Origin: a virus
Virus record (IMG/VR): IMGVR_UViG_3300020477_000051
Span: 1-43,724 of that record
Reading direction: 5' to 3' (one strand)
DNA length: 43,724 nucleotides
Shown: one piece after another, positions 1 to 5,776 of the stretch
Position numbering within the stretch: position 1 is the stretch's first letter
How the letters are laid out: each line of letters begins with the position of its first letter
Program-made: the position numbers and the translations under genes
Notes under the pieces: model-generated
What the model was told of the DNA's origin: nothing
Seen by the model: the letters and a program-made list of their open reading frames with translations, nothing else
Databases searched by the model: none

Positions 1-365
1 GGATCCCCATACGCGCCGAGCCTCAGCCCGATCCGACTCAGGATCGAAACCGCGTCGCCGCGTTCGGGGTTATTGGCGTGGGCTTTCCATGTCGCGATCT
101 CGCCACGCGTCCGGACGTAGCACACGCCTTTTTTCTTCTTCTCGACACGGTCGCCCGGTCTCAATTCACACGTCCCACATACCAACTGATCGGATCCGCT
201 AAGCTGGGCCGCTTTCGGATTTTCATCCTTCACTAAGATATGTAACTGACACACCGGGCCAGTCTTCGAATTACGGCTAGCGTTATCTGGTTTATACCCG
301 GTCAGAATGGCTTGAATATCTCCGACCATCCCGCGAAACTTCGAACGTCCCTCATAGATAATCAT
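1..365 (-). CDS. DUF7227-like phage protein, truncated by the window edge
   Basis: This reading frame starts at an ATG at 365 and runs without a stop to the left edge, giving 121 visible residues. It begins MIIYEGRSKFRGM. It contains a KTGPVCQLHILVKD segment near residue 35, a Cys pair (VCGTCELRPGD) near residue 65, a CYVRT element and an NPERGDAVSILSRIG segment. This arrangement matches, from memory, a widespread phage and plasmid family of unknown function (DUF7227-like), in which the cysteines probably bind a metal. A GGGGAG ribosome site lies just upstream, and a near-perfect promoter sits at 386-414. In a circular genome the missing 3' part would lie beyond the right end of the window. 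Confidence 0.75.
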   Translation of the reverse strand, partial: MIIYEGRSKFRGMVGDIQAILTGYKPDNASRNSKTGPVCQLHILVKDENPKAAQLSGSDQLVCGTCELRPGDRVEKKKKGVCYVRTRGEIATWKAHANNPERGDAVSILSRIGLRLGAYGD

Positions 366-385
366 GGGCTCCCCTTTCACTACCC

Positions 386-414
386 AGTATAGAGTAATCA
401 CGATACTGTGTCAA
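386..414 (-). promoter_or_regulatory. Consensus sigma70 promoter for the DUF7227-like gene
   Basis: On the minus strand TTGACA (409-414) and TATACT (386-391) are separated by exactly 17 bp, close to the ideal sigma70 promoter. Transcription would begin around 379, about 14 bp before the start codon. The arms CAGTAT (385-390) and ATACTG (403-408) form a 6-bp inverted repeat spanning the spacer and the -10, so a repressor could bind there. No cognate regulator is identified. Confidence 0.75.
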
Positions 415-421
415 GTCTTCC

Positions 422-488
422 GGGAAATTCCGGGAAATTCCGGGAAATTCCATCTTCCGGGAAATTCCCGGAAATTCCGGGAAATTCC
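422..488. repeat. Six 10-bp iterons GGGAAATTCC in two triplets
   Basis: GGGAAATTCC occurs three times head to tail at 422-451. After a 7-bp gap it occurs three more times at 459-488, where the middle copy has one substitution (CGGAAATTCC). Each unit contains the near-palindrome GGAA-N-TTCC. The 10-bp period places all sites on roughly one face of the helix, as expected for cooperative binding by an oligomeric protein such as a terminase small subunit or a replication initiator. Confidence 0.9.
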
Positions 489-500
489 ATCCCAACTAAA

Positions 501-530
501 GGGAACTGAAGGGAACTGAAGGGAAAGAAC
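501..530. repeat. Three 10-bp direct repeats GGGAACTGAA
   Basis: Two exact copies of GGGAACTGAA (501-520) are followed by a partial copy (GGGAAAGAAC, 521-530) and a related GAACGAAAGG stretch. The 10-bp period and the GGGAA core match the preceding iteron family, so this may be a weaker extension of the same binding array. Confidence 0.8.
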
Positions 531-574
531 GAACGAAAGGATTAATCGATCCCGGCGGTTGCTCGAGGGATATT

Positions 575-639
575 CGTCGGAGAATTACGTCGGAGAATTA
601 CGTCGGAGAATAACGTCTGAGGATTACGTCGGAGAATTA
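575..639. repeat. Five tandem 13-bp repeats CGTCGGAGAATTA overlapping the terS 3' end
   Basis: Five adjoining 13-bp units start at 575, 588, 601, 614 and 627. Units 1, 2 and 5 are identical. Unit 3 has one change and unit 4 has two. The last 16 bases lie inside the terminase small subunit gene and include its stop codon. Such an array beside terS is a candidate packaging (pac) or replication-initiator site. Confidence 0.9.
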
Positions 640-1256
640 AGACGCTTGCCCTCTGGCACAATATGCCCTGTAAGGCTCTCAGCGCCCCCCTGTAGCTCTT
701 TCGAGACCTCGCTAAGGGTCTGGTATGCCTCCTCTATTCTACGTAGCTGTACGTCGCTCATAGCGGCAAGCTGATCTTCACTGAAATGGGCCACCATATG
801 CATGTGTTCATGTTGCTCCGGACGGAGCAATCCTAGGTGCCGGCACAACTGCTCGAGAGCTTGGTTCTTATTCCATGTCTTGATCCGAGAGACACGCGTC
901 GAGCCATCAGCGTTGGTCCCGACTTCGAAACTAGCAATACTCGCAGCCGCTTCGTCACTCAGCCGACTCATCGGGAGGAGGTTCCCGTCATCGTCCAATA
1001 GTTTACGCACGTCACTAAATGCGATCTGGGCCAGTTCGGCCAAGACATTCTCCGATCGGACGTTAAACCGGTCCATCTTTTCTCGGTGCAACCGGGCCAC
1101 CAGGGCTGCCGCTGGGGGTTTTTTTAACAAGCGCGAACCCTGTTGCGCGGCATTTTTGGGGCTATACCCTGCTCGAAGGGCTGCGTTCCCGATATGCAAA
1201 TCGACCACGTATTCACGGCAGAAACGTTCTTGTTTGGGGGTCAGTGTCTCGCTCAT
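624..1256 (-). CDS. terS: Terminase small subunit
   Basis: The 210-residue protein opens with LTPKQERFCREYVVDLHIGN followed by AALRAGYSPKNA, the N-terminal helix-turn-helix signature of the Terminase_2 family of small terminase subunits. A charged middle (SENVLAELAQIAFSDV) and a helical C-terminus would form the oligomerisation region. TerS recognises the packaging site on the concatemer and hands DNA to the large subunit. The gene is divergent from the plus-strand operon at 1340 and lies far from terL in this linearisation, though the two would be close on a circular map. No convincing ribosome site precedes the ATG. Its 3' end carries part of a 13-bp repeat array that may be its own target. 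Confidence 0.9.
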   Translation of the reverse strand: MSETLTPKQERFCREYVVDLHIGNAALRAGYSPKNAAQQGSRLLKKPPAAALVARLHREKMDRFNVRSENVLAELAQIAFSDVRKLLDDDGNLLPMSRLSDEAAASIASFEVGTNADGSTRVSRIKTWNKNQALEQLCRHLGLLRPEQHEHMHMVAHFSEDQLAAMSDVQLRRIEEAYQTLSEVSKELQGGAESLTGHIVPEGKRLNSPT

Positions 1257-1274
1257 AGAAGTAGTCTATCTGAA

Positions 1275-1305
1275 TTGCTTCACTCCCCGCACTATGCTAT
1301 AGTGC
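1275..1305 (+). promoter_or_regulatory. Promoter of the plus-strand operon with an operator palindrome over the -10
   Basis: TTGCTT (1275-1280), a 17-bp spacer and TATAGT (1298-1303) form a good sigma70 promoter. The perfect 7-bp inverted repeat GCACTAT-GCT-ATAGTGC (1289-1305) covers the -10 box, as in repressor operators. The start codon at 1340 follows a strong AAGGAG. The region is also the 5' leader of divergent terS. Confidence 0.7.
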
Positions 1306-1339
1306 ATATACGTTAATCTCTGGAAAGGAGAACGAGGTA

Positions 1340-1543
1340 ATGAAGAGTCTGAGGCAGCGAATTACGAGCACCATCACGCGCATCGCACCCGACTTCAAGC
1401 GCCACCCAGATGGCGGGTATTTTGTGTTTGCGAATAAACCGCAACGATTCGAAGTGACGTGGGATGAGGGGTATTACACCGGACCAACGAAGGCTGACAT
1501 TGTGAGACGAGTCCTATCGGATATTGGGGGGGGATTGAAATAA
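1340..1543 (+). CDS. Small hypothetical protein, first gene of the plus-strand operon
   Basis: The 67-residue product is basic at its N-terminus (MKSLRQRITSTITR) and then contains aromatic-rich segments (GGYFVFANKPQRFEV, DEGYYTGPTKADIVRRVL). I do not recognise a family. The start is well supported by GGAAAGGAG about 10 bp upstream and by the promoter at 1275-1305. Its stop codon overlaps the next start (TAATGG), so the genes are translationally coupled. The position suggests an early or accessory protein. Confidence 0.7.
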   Translation: MKSLRQRITSTITRIAPDFKRHPDGGYFVFANKPQRFEVTWDEGYYTGPTKADIVRRVLSDIGGGLK

Positions 1544-1770
1544 TGGCAAAGATGAATCCGGATACGGTGTGTGTGACACAGATCAATGCGGTGGAGGTCT
1601 ACTTGCAACTCCATGAGGCGTTGGATGCGAGCACCCATGACGAGATGTGCAACAGACTGTCTCGGTGGTCTGACGAGGTCGCGAAGACCATTCGTGAGTC
1701 TGAGGGGCGCACGGTGGGGGAGATATTGGGCTGGAGCCACCTCTCTGCGTTGCAGGAAGGAGAGGAGTAA
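1543..1770 (+). CDS. Small hypothetical acidic protein
   Basis: The 75-residue product is predicted helical and acidic, with segments such as VYLQLHEALDA and SRWSDEVAKTIRESEG, and no recognisable motif. It begins in a TAATGG overlap with the previous gene and ends in another TAATGG overlap with the next, so it belongs to a tightly coupled operon. The family is unknown. Confidence 0.65.
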   Translation: MAKMNPDTVCVTQINAVEVYLQLHEALDASTHDEMCNRLSRWSDEVAKTIRESEGRTVGEILGWSHLSALQEGEE

Positions 1771-2066
1771 TGGCACCGTCAAACGTGATTCCAGGTTCAA
1801 TCTATCGCTACTGCGAAGTGCCATGGCGGCATCGAGTGGTCGCCCCCCTTCCGAAGGACGGACAAGAGGTCATCATTGTGCGTCCCTCTATGGTTCCTGA
1901 TGCGTCTATGTCATATTGCTTTGTGCAGGACGCGGAGACGCGTGAAGACTTGGGGCTCGTGCCACTCCATGCGCTGGGACAACAGATGCGCCCAGCCGTG
2001 AAGTCGGTGACCACGATCATCGGGCCATCAATTAACGGAGAGGACATCGGTTATGTCATCAAGTAA
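1770..2066 (+). CDS. Small hypothetical protein, probably beta-rich
   Basis: The 98-residue product has alternating hydrophobic stretches (HRVVAPLPKDGQEVIIVRPS, MSYCFVQDAETREDLGLVPL) that suggest a small beta-barrel or SH3-like fold. That is inference only. It starts in a TAATGG overlap, and its end overlaps the next gene by 14 bp. No family is recognised. Confidence 0.65.
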   Translation: MAPSNVIPGSIYRYCEVPWRHRVVAPLPKDGQEVIIVRPSMVPDASMSYCFVQDAETREDLGLVPLHALGQQMRPAVKSVTTIIGPSINGEDIGYVIK

Positions 2067-2382
2067 ACGACGAAAGGTTCGGCGCGATCCAGCGTCGGGT
2101 GTCTTGGAGAATGATGACCTGTGGCAGGAGGTGGCGGCGGGGGCAGATTCCCAGCTTGAGGATTTGAAGGCGCGATTTGATGGGGATCCGCAATTAGGGT
2201 TAGCGACCCTGGCCTTGGCGATGGCGTATCTCATGGCGATTACGCGCACCCCGAAGGACCGACGTGCCGGCCTGTATGAATGCATTGAAGAACGTCTCGA
2301 CCATTTGAAAAAGGGCAAGATGTCGGTGACTTCAACGACGCTGTTTGAAGAACTCCCCAAGAAGGGGGAAACGGTTCACTAA
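2053..2382 (+). CDS. Hypothetical protein with basic N-terminus
   Basis: The 109-residue product has a highly basic start (MSSSKRRKVRRDP) followed by acidic and helical segments, including ATLALAMAYLMAITRT near residues 50-65. The start at 2053 lies inside the previous gene and has GAGAGGAC about 8 bp upstream. The stop overlaps the next ATG (TAATGG). No family is recognised. Confidence 0.65.
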   Translation: MSSSKRRKVRRDPASGVLENDDLWQEVAAGADSQLEDLKARFDGDPQLGLATLALAMAYLMAITRTPKDRRAGLYECIEERLDHLKKGKMSVTSTTLFEELPKKGETVH

Positions 2383-2666
2383 TGGCTGGACTGACGTTCA
2401 CGGTGCCATGCCCTTGGCAGGTGCCTGAACAGGCGTATGCGATCGATGAGCAGAATGCGATTGTGGTGCGTCGGACGCGTGTGGGAGACGGGACGCTCCC
2501 CCAACAAAAACCGGGGTACCAGTATCGGTATGCGTGGGCAGACCTCCGCGATCTCATTCGCCCGGTGGATCTGACCAGCGAGCCCCCCGAATTCATTGGG
2601 GATGAGTGGCATCCCCTCACCATGACTGCACTAAACGAATACATTCGTGACGGTTTAGTGCAGTAA
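2382..2666 (+). CDS. Hypothetical protein whose 3' end is tandemly duplicated
   Basis: The 94-residue product has an N-terminal stretch with beta character (GLTFTVPCPWQVPEQAY, AIVVRRTRVGDGTLPQQKPG) and ends ALNEYIRDGLVQ. The DNA encoding the last 12 residues and stop is repeated almost exactly after the stop codon (2667-2704). No family is recognised. It is coupled to the preceding gene by TAATGG. Confidence 0.65.
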   Translation: MAGLTFTVPCPWQVPEQAYAIDEQNAIVVRRTRVGDGTLPQQKPGYQYRYAWADLRDLIRPVDLTSEPPEFIGDEWHPLTMTALNEYIRDGLVQ

Positions 2667-2704
2667 CACTAAATGAATACATTTGTGACGGTTTAGTGCA
2701 GTAA
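2629..2704 (+). repeat. Two 38-bp tandem repeats, each able to form a hairpin
   Basis: Units 2629-2666 and 2667-2704 differ at two positions, both C to T. In the first unit GCACTAAAC (2628-2636) pairs with GTTTAGTGC (2653-2661), and an inner ACGAAT-AC-ATTCGT palindrome adds stem. In the second unit the two changes convert inner C-G pairs into G-U wobble pairs in RNA, so the inner stem can still form. The first copy is the coding 3' end of the preceding gene and the second is intergenic. Confidence 0.9.
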
Positions 2705-2713
2705 GGAGCGTGA

Positions 2714-2899
2714 ATGATTATTCAACTGATGGGTAATATGAGTGCGGTCGGCTGCGCCGGCCTGTCGGTGTATTTTATGGGCGTGTTCCCTGAGTGGTCT
2801 GTGGGACTCGCCTTTTTTTCTGGACTCCTCACGGCCATCGTGAGTCAATATCGGATGGGGATAGAACCCGAGCCTCCCGAAGAAACGGATAACGCATGA
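2714..2899 (+). CDS. Small membrane protein with two hydrophobic segments
   Basis: The 61-residue product has hydrophobic stretches around residues 3-23 (NMSAVGCAGLSVYFMGVF) and 28-46 (SVGLAFFSGLLTAIVSQY) and an acidic tail (EPEPPEETDNA). It would sit in the inner membrane as a two-helix hairpin. AAGGAG at 2703-2708 supports the start. It overlaps the next gene by 4 bp (ATGA). It could be a holin or an early host-interaction protein. Its early-operon position argues against a main holin role. Confidence 0.7.
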   Translation: MIIQLMGNMSAVGCAGLSVYFMGVFPEWSVGLAFFSGLLTAIVSQYRMGIEPEPPEETDNA

Positions 2900-3705
2900 G
2901 AATCATTTCCTATGGCGGAGGAGTGCAATCCACCGCGTTGTGTGTCTTAGCCATCCAAGGAAAGATCGGCCAGATTGATGCCGCGCTCTTTTCGAATGTC
3001 GGCGATGACTCCGAGCACCCCGCAAGTATTAGTTATGTCCGAGAGGTCATGCAGCCGTGGGCCGCAGAACGGGGATTAGCGGTCCATGAGCTTCATCGGA
3101 TCAAACGGACAGGGGAAACGGAAACGCTCTGGCAACGTCTGATGAAACCAAACTCTCGGTCGCTCCCGATCCCTGTGCGGATGTCGGACACGGGCGCTCC
3201 TGGGACACGCAGTTGCACCGTGGACTTCAAGATCAAGGTGATTGCCAAGTGGTTGAAACAACACGGCGCGAACAAAACTGATCCAGCGAAGGTGTGCATC
3301 GGTTTTAGCACGGATGAAGCGCATCGAGCGAGCAACCGCCATCCCAATGACTACGAAGTGCCTGAGTATCCCCTTCTTGACCTCAGACTCAACCGGCAGG
3401 ACTGTAAAAACATCATCGCGGAGGCAGGACTTCCTGTCCCGCCTAAGTCGAGTTGCTTTTTCTGTCCCTTCCACCGCCCAGTGATGTGGGAAAAGATGCG
3501 TCGGGACGAGCCTGAGTTATTCCAGAAAAGCGTGGAACTTGAGAATACGCTGAATGCGCGCCGGCGCTTGCTGAAGCGCGACGAAGTCTTTTTAACGCGG
3601 TTTGGGAAACCGCTTGAGGACGTGATCCAAGAACGGCAACCTGACTTACCCGGACTCGATGCTCCTGATACGGACTCCTGTGACGAAGGGTATTGTTGGA
3701 CTTAG
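2896..3705 (+). CDS. PP-loop ATPase, PAPS reductase-like family
   Basis: The 269-residue protein begins MRIISYGGGVQSTALC, a variant of the SGGxxS PP-loop that binds ATP in adenine nucleotide alpha-hydrolases (PAPS reductase, DndC, tRNA thiolases). Further support comes from DAALFSNVGDDSEHP (strand 2), the TRSCTVDFKIKVIAKWL segment near residue 105, and a late SSCFFCPFH motif near residue 187 whose cysteines could hold a metal or sulfur. Family members adenylate a substrate before sulfur transfer or reduction. Phage versions of this exact type are common and not functionally assigned. It overlaps the preceding gene by 4 bp. A role in nucleic-acid thiolation is possible but not shown. Confidence 0.85.
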   Translation: MRIISYGGGVQSTALCVLAIQGKIGQIDAALFSNVGDDSEHPASISYVREVMQPWAAERGLAVHELHRIKRTGETETLWQRLMKPNSRSLPIPVRMSDTGAPGTRSCTVDFKIKVIAKWLKQHGANKTDPAKVCIGFSTDEAHRASNRHPNDYEVPEYPLLDLRLNRQDCKNIIAEAGLPVPPKSSCFFCPFHRPVMWEKMRRDEPELFQKSVELENTLNARRRLLKRDEVFLTRFGKPLEDVIQERQPDLPGLDAPDTDSCDEGYCWT

Positions 3706-3707
3706 TC

Positions 3708-4241
3708 ATGCGACTGACCCTGCAACCGATCACCTATCCTGAAGCGTGCCAGTTCGTGCGGCAACACCACCGCCACCACCAACCTCCGCAAGGGTGGAAG
3801 TGGGGCATCGCGGTCAATGATGGTACCCGCATCGTCGGGGTGATTATGGTGGGGCGTCCCGTAGCGCGTCGTTCAGACGATGGACTCACCTTAGAAGTGA
3901 CGCGGTGTTGCACAAACGGGACGAAAAACGCAGCGTCGAAACTGTATGGGGCGGCTTGGAGAGCCACGAAGGCGATGGGCTATCACCGGTTAATCACCTT
4001 CACGCTCACCAGTGAACCCGGCACCACCTTGGAGGCGGCGGGATGGCGCGTCGTGCATGAGGTAAAAGGCCAAAGCTGGAGCGTCCCATCTCGACCACGA
4101 GCAGATCGTCATCCCTTGTGCGATAAACGCAAATGGGAGGTCACGACGACGGCATCACCTCGTTTGGCTCTGGAATCTGAACCCCAAACTCCGTCAACGC
4201 CCATGCTCGAATTTTCGCAAGGTAGGCTTCGAACTGATTAG
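3708..4241 (+). CDS. XF1762-like phage protein
   Basis: The ATG at 3708 follows directly on the stop of the preceding gene. The 177-residue product contains QHHRHHQPPQGWKWGIAV, IVGVIMVGRPVARRSDD, LEVTRCCTNGTKNAASKLYG and PGTTLEAAGWRVVHEVKGQ. From memory these match the XF1762 family, a phage protein with a GNAT-like layout and no known substrate. The family pattern ends around DKRKWE (residue 140). The remaining 37 residues are Ser/Pro/Thr-rich and antisense to the convergent NinB-like gene, so the true C-terminal extension may be non-conserved. This is the last gene of the plus-strand operon. Confidence 0.8.
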   Translation: MRLTLQPITYPEACQFVRQHHRHHQPPQGWKWGIAVNDGTRIVGVIMVGRPVARRSDDGLTLEVTRCCTNGTKNAASKLYGAAWRATKAMGYHRLITFTLTSEPGTTLEAAGWRVVHEVKGQSWSVPSRPRADRHPLCDKRKWEVTTTASPRLALESEPQTPSTPMLEFSQGRLRTD

Positions 4242-4518
4242 CCTCGAGCGTCGCCGTCGAACGCACCCCAAACTCCCGCTTCAAGTCCTGATGGACTGAG
4301 GCGGGGGTACACCCCCACTCCTCAGCCAACAGGGCCACCACGACCCCGTGGTAGTAGTTGTTTTGCGATCCACTCCGAAGTTCATGGGGTTCACGGACCA
4401 CGAGCACCACGTCCTTGCCGGCCAGTCCCCGGAGGTGCCGCTTGTATTTGGTGGGCGAACGCAACTGGAGGGTGCCATCAGCCGACACGCGTCCAGTGAA
4501 GACAGGACTCGGACTCAC
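4141..4518 (-). CDS. NinB-like recombination protein candidate
   Basis: The start is a GTG at 4518 that overlaps the upstream stop by 4 bp. The 125-residue protein has SGSQNNYYHGVVVALLAEEW, CTPASVHQDLKREFGV and QFEAYLAKIRAWALTEFGVQ then IPEPNEV. This combination is typical of a phage family I associate with NinB/Orf-type recombination mediators, which bind single-stranded DNA and assist annealing or RecA loading. The match is by remembered pattern only. The last 101 bp overlap the convergent XF1762-like gene. Confidence 0.6.
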   Translation of the reverse strand: MSPSPVFTGRVSADGTLQLRSPTKYKRHLRGLAGKDVVLVVREPHELRSGSQNNYYHGVVVALLAEEWGCTPASVHQDLKREFGVRSTATLEANQFEAYLAKIRAWALTEFGVQIPEPNEVMPSS

Positions 4519-4667
4519 GCTCGTCTCTTCCTCGTCTTCTTCGTGGCCTTCTTCCTCGTCTTCTTCGTGAACCCATCCGTGGCGTAGTAGAGCTTCACCT
4601 GTTTATCGGTAAAGGTACGCCCACTGGGGCTCTTGTTCGTGTTCCGTCCGGTTTTTTCAAAGGGCAT
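4515..4667 (-). CDS. Small Lys/Arg-rich protein
   Basis: The 50-residue protein starts at an ATG in a TAATG overlap with the upstream gene and ends in a GTGA overlap with the next. The N-terminal half is polar (MPFEKTGRNTNKSPSGRTFT). The C-terminus is almost only Lys, Arg and Thr, encoded by a short AAGAAGACGAGG-type repeat around 4522-4570. Such a tail suggests nucleic-acid binding. The family is unknown. Confidence 0.6.
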   Translation of the reverse strand: MPFEKTGRNTNKSPSGRTFTDKQVKLYYATDGFTKKTRKKATKKTRKRRA

Positions 4668-4864
4668 TACAAATCTCCGTGAATCGCGAGTTGGCGGTGC
4701 ATCAGTTGACTGATAAACCGGTCTTTCACTTTCTTCAACGACACCGTGCGATCGGGATCTCCGGGTTGCGTCACGGTGTGGGTGCGACGGTGATTAAACC
4801 CATCGTCTGGTTGCCGTAACAACTGGCGATACGCTTCGGTCTTACATAGATCAATGACGATCAT
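4667..4864 (-). CDS. Small hypothetical protein
   Basis: The start at 4864 is chosen because AAAGGA lies 6 bp upstream. A longer in-frame start exists at 4960 but lacks a ribosome site and would overlap the previous gene heavily. The 65-residue product (MIVIDLCKTEAYRQLLRQ, then KKVKDRFISQLMHRQL) is basic and helical. No family is recognised. It overlaps the 3' end of the upstream gene by 14 bp. Confidence 0.6.
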   Translation of the reverse strand: MIVIDLCKTEAYRQLLRQPDDGFNHRRTHTVTQPGDPDRTVSLKKVKDRFISQLMHRQLAIHGDL

Positions 4865-5162
4865 GCTGAGTCCTTTGTTCGCGGGTATTCCGTCCCCAGA
4901 AGTGTGTCGCTGTATTGCCATACGTCCTCGAGGTACTGCACTGTGTGCAGGTCGCCACATCCTGATGGCTCATAACGTGAGGGGTATAGCGCAACCGACG
5001 CACGACCTCCTTTAACTCCGACGTGGCACAGGGTTGCGATCCCCCAAACTGCATCTTCGCGTGTGCCGACACCAACATCGCCGCTTTGTATTGCTGGCGA
5101 AGAGACGCCTCATTACACCTACCCTCACAAATCAATTGATAGAACCGTGTCTGTTTACTCAT
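4851..5162 (-). CDS. Small hypothetical protein with a CxxC motif
   Basis: The 103-residue protein starts after AAAGGA with a 5-bp spacing. It contains a helical N-terminal half (FYQLICEGRCNEASLRQQYK) and a later HVMSHQDVATCTQCSTSRTY segment. The CTQC pair and nearby His residues might hold a zinc ion, but only one clear pair is visible. It lies in the nuclease/DNA-binding cluster of the minus-strand early operon. The family is unknown. Confidence 0.6.
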   Translation of the reverse strand: MSKQTRFYQLICEGRCNEASLRQQYKAAMLVSAHAKMQFGGSQPCATSELKEVVRRLRYTPHVMSHQDVATCTQCSTSRTYGNTATHFWGRNTREQRTQHDRH

Positions 5163-5475
5163 CCGTATCCTTTCCTTGGGTTAACGCCACGGCCCATGCG
5201 TGAGCCGTGTCCGTGTCACGGAGAATCATTACCGGACGCCCCGTCCATGTCGCACAAAACTGTTCCTGCATCGGCGTGAGTTTCTGGGCGGAACTGGACT
5301 TCGAACCATCTTTCACTTCCACCAAATACGTTTTTCCATTCACGCCGCAAATTAAATCTGGAATTCCGTTGCCCATCCCGGCCAGGGAATAGACGGTCAA
5401 CTGCCCCTTCCCAGCTTTCCTGAGTGCCTGAATGATCTCCGTTTGATTCCGATCAACCTTCGCTGCCTGTCGCAT
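5155..5475 (-). CDS. VRR-NUC / PD-(D/E)XK-type nuclease
   Basis: The 106-residue protein has the compact layout of a single-domain VRR-NUC or resolvase-like nuclease. It shows VDRNQTEIIQALRKAGK at the N-terminus, then GMGNGIPDLICG (catalytic Asp) and TYLVEVKDGSKSSSAQKLTP (the E-x-K pair), then QEQFCATWTGRPVMILRD. Such enzymes cut branched or structured DNA, and in phages they process replication intermediates before packaging. It overlaps the next gene by 8 bp and lies 3' of a winged-helix-like gene. The assignment rests on motif order. Confidence 0.8.
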   Translation of the reverse strand: MRQAAKVDRNQTEIIQALRKAGKGQLTVYSLAGMGNGIPDLICGVNGKTYLVEVKDGSKSSSAQKLTPMQEQFCATWTGRPVMILRDTDTAHAWAVALTQGKDTDE

Positions 5476-5776
5476 CTTCTGATGTTAAAAGAAATAAGCG
5501 TTCCGCTGGCCTAAAACAATACTCGGAAATGGTGCGTCGTTTCTCTCGACGTTGCCGATTCTCGATCTTCATCCCCAATTGTGTGCGACATTCGGAAACG
5601 CGAGAACGCCATCCATACATCCCCCCAAGCTGTAGAAGACGCGAGGCATCAATCCAGCAGTCCGGGTGGTCGCGAAAGAAACGGGCCACTTTGTCTCGAA
5701 GCACACTGGTATCCTCTGGGATATCCGGGGGATCCGGATCCCCAAACGCCTTGGTCGGGTCAAAGGTAAAACTCAT
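5453..5776 (-). CDS. Winged-helix-like DNA-binding protein candidate
   Basis: The 107-residue protein has AGGAG 7 bp before its ATG, which overlaps the stop of the radical SAM gene (ATGA). The middle portion (VARFFRDHPDCWIDASRLLQ, then WRSRVSECRTQLGMKIENR and ISEYCFRP) reads as a recognition-helix and wing arrangement seen in many small phage wHTH proteins. It may bind DNA near the adjacent nuclease or act as a regulator. No partner or operator is identified. Confidence 0.6.
   Translation of the reverse strand: MSFTFDPTKAFGDPDPPDIPEDTSVLRDKVARFFRDHPDCWIDASRLLQLGGMYGWRSRVSECRTQLGMKIENRQRREKRRTISEYCFRPAERLFLLTSEDATGSEG

Noticed and set aside
422-488. Eukaryotic NF-kB-type sites (GGGAAATTCC)
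   Set aside because: The match is a coincidence of a short palindrome. The whole window is phage.
421-640. CRISPR array
   Set aside because: The repeats are 10-13 bp and directly adjacent with no unique spacers, and no cas genes are present.
559-774. Plus-strand ORF over the 13-bp repeats
   Set aside because: Its first half is the repeat itself and its second half is antisense to terS. No ribosome site supports it.
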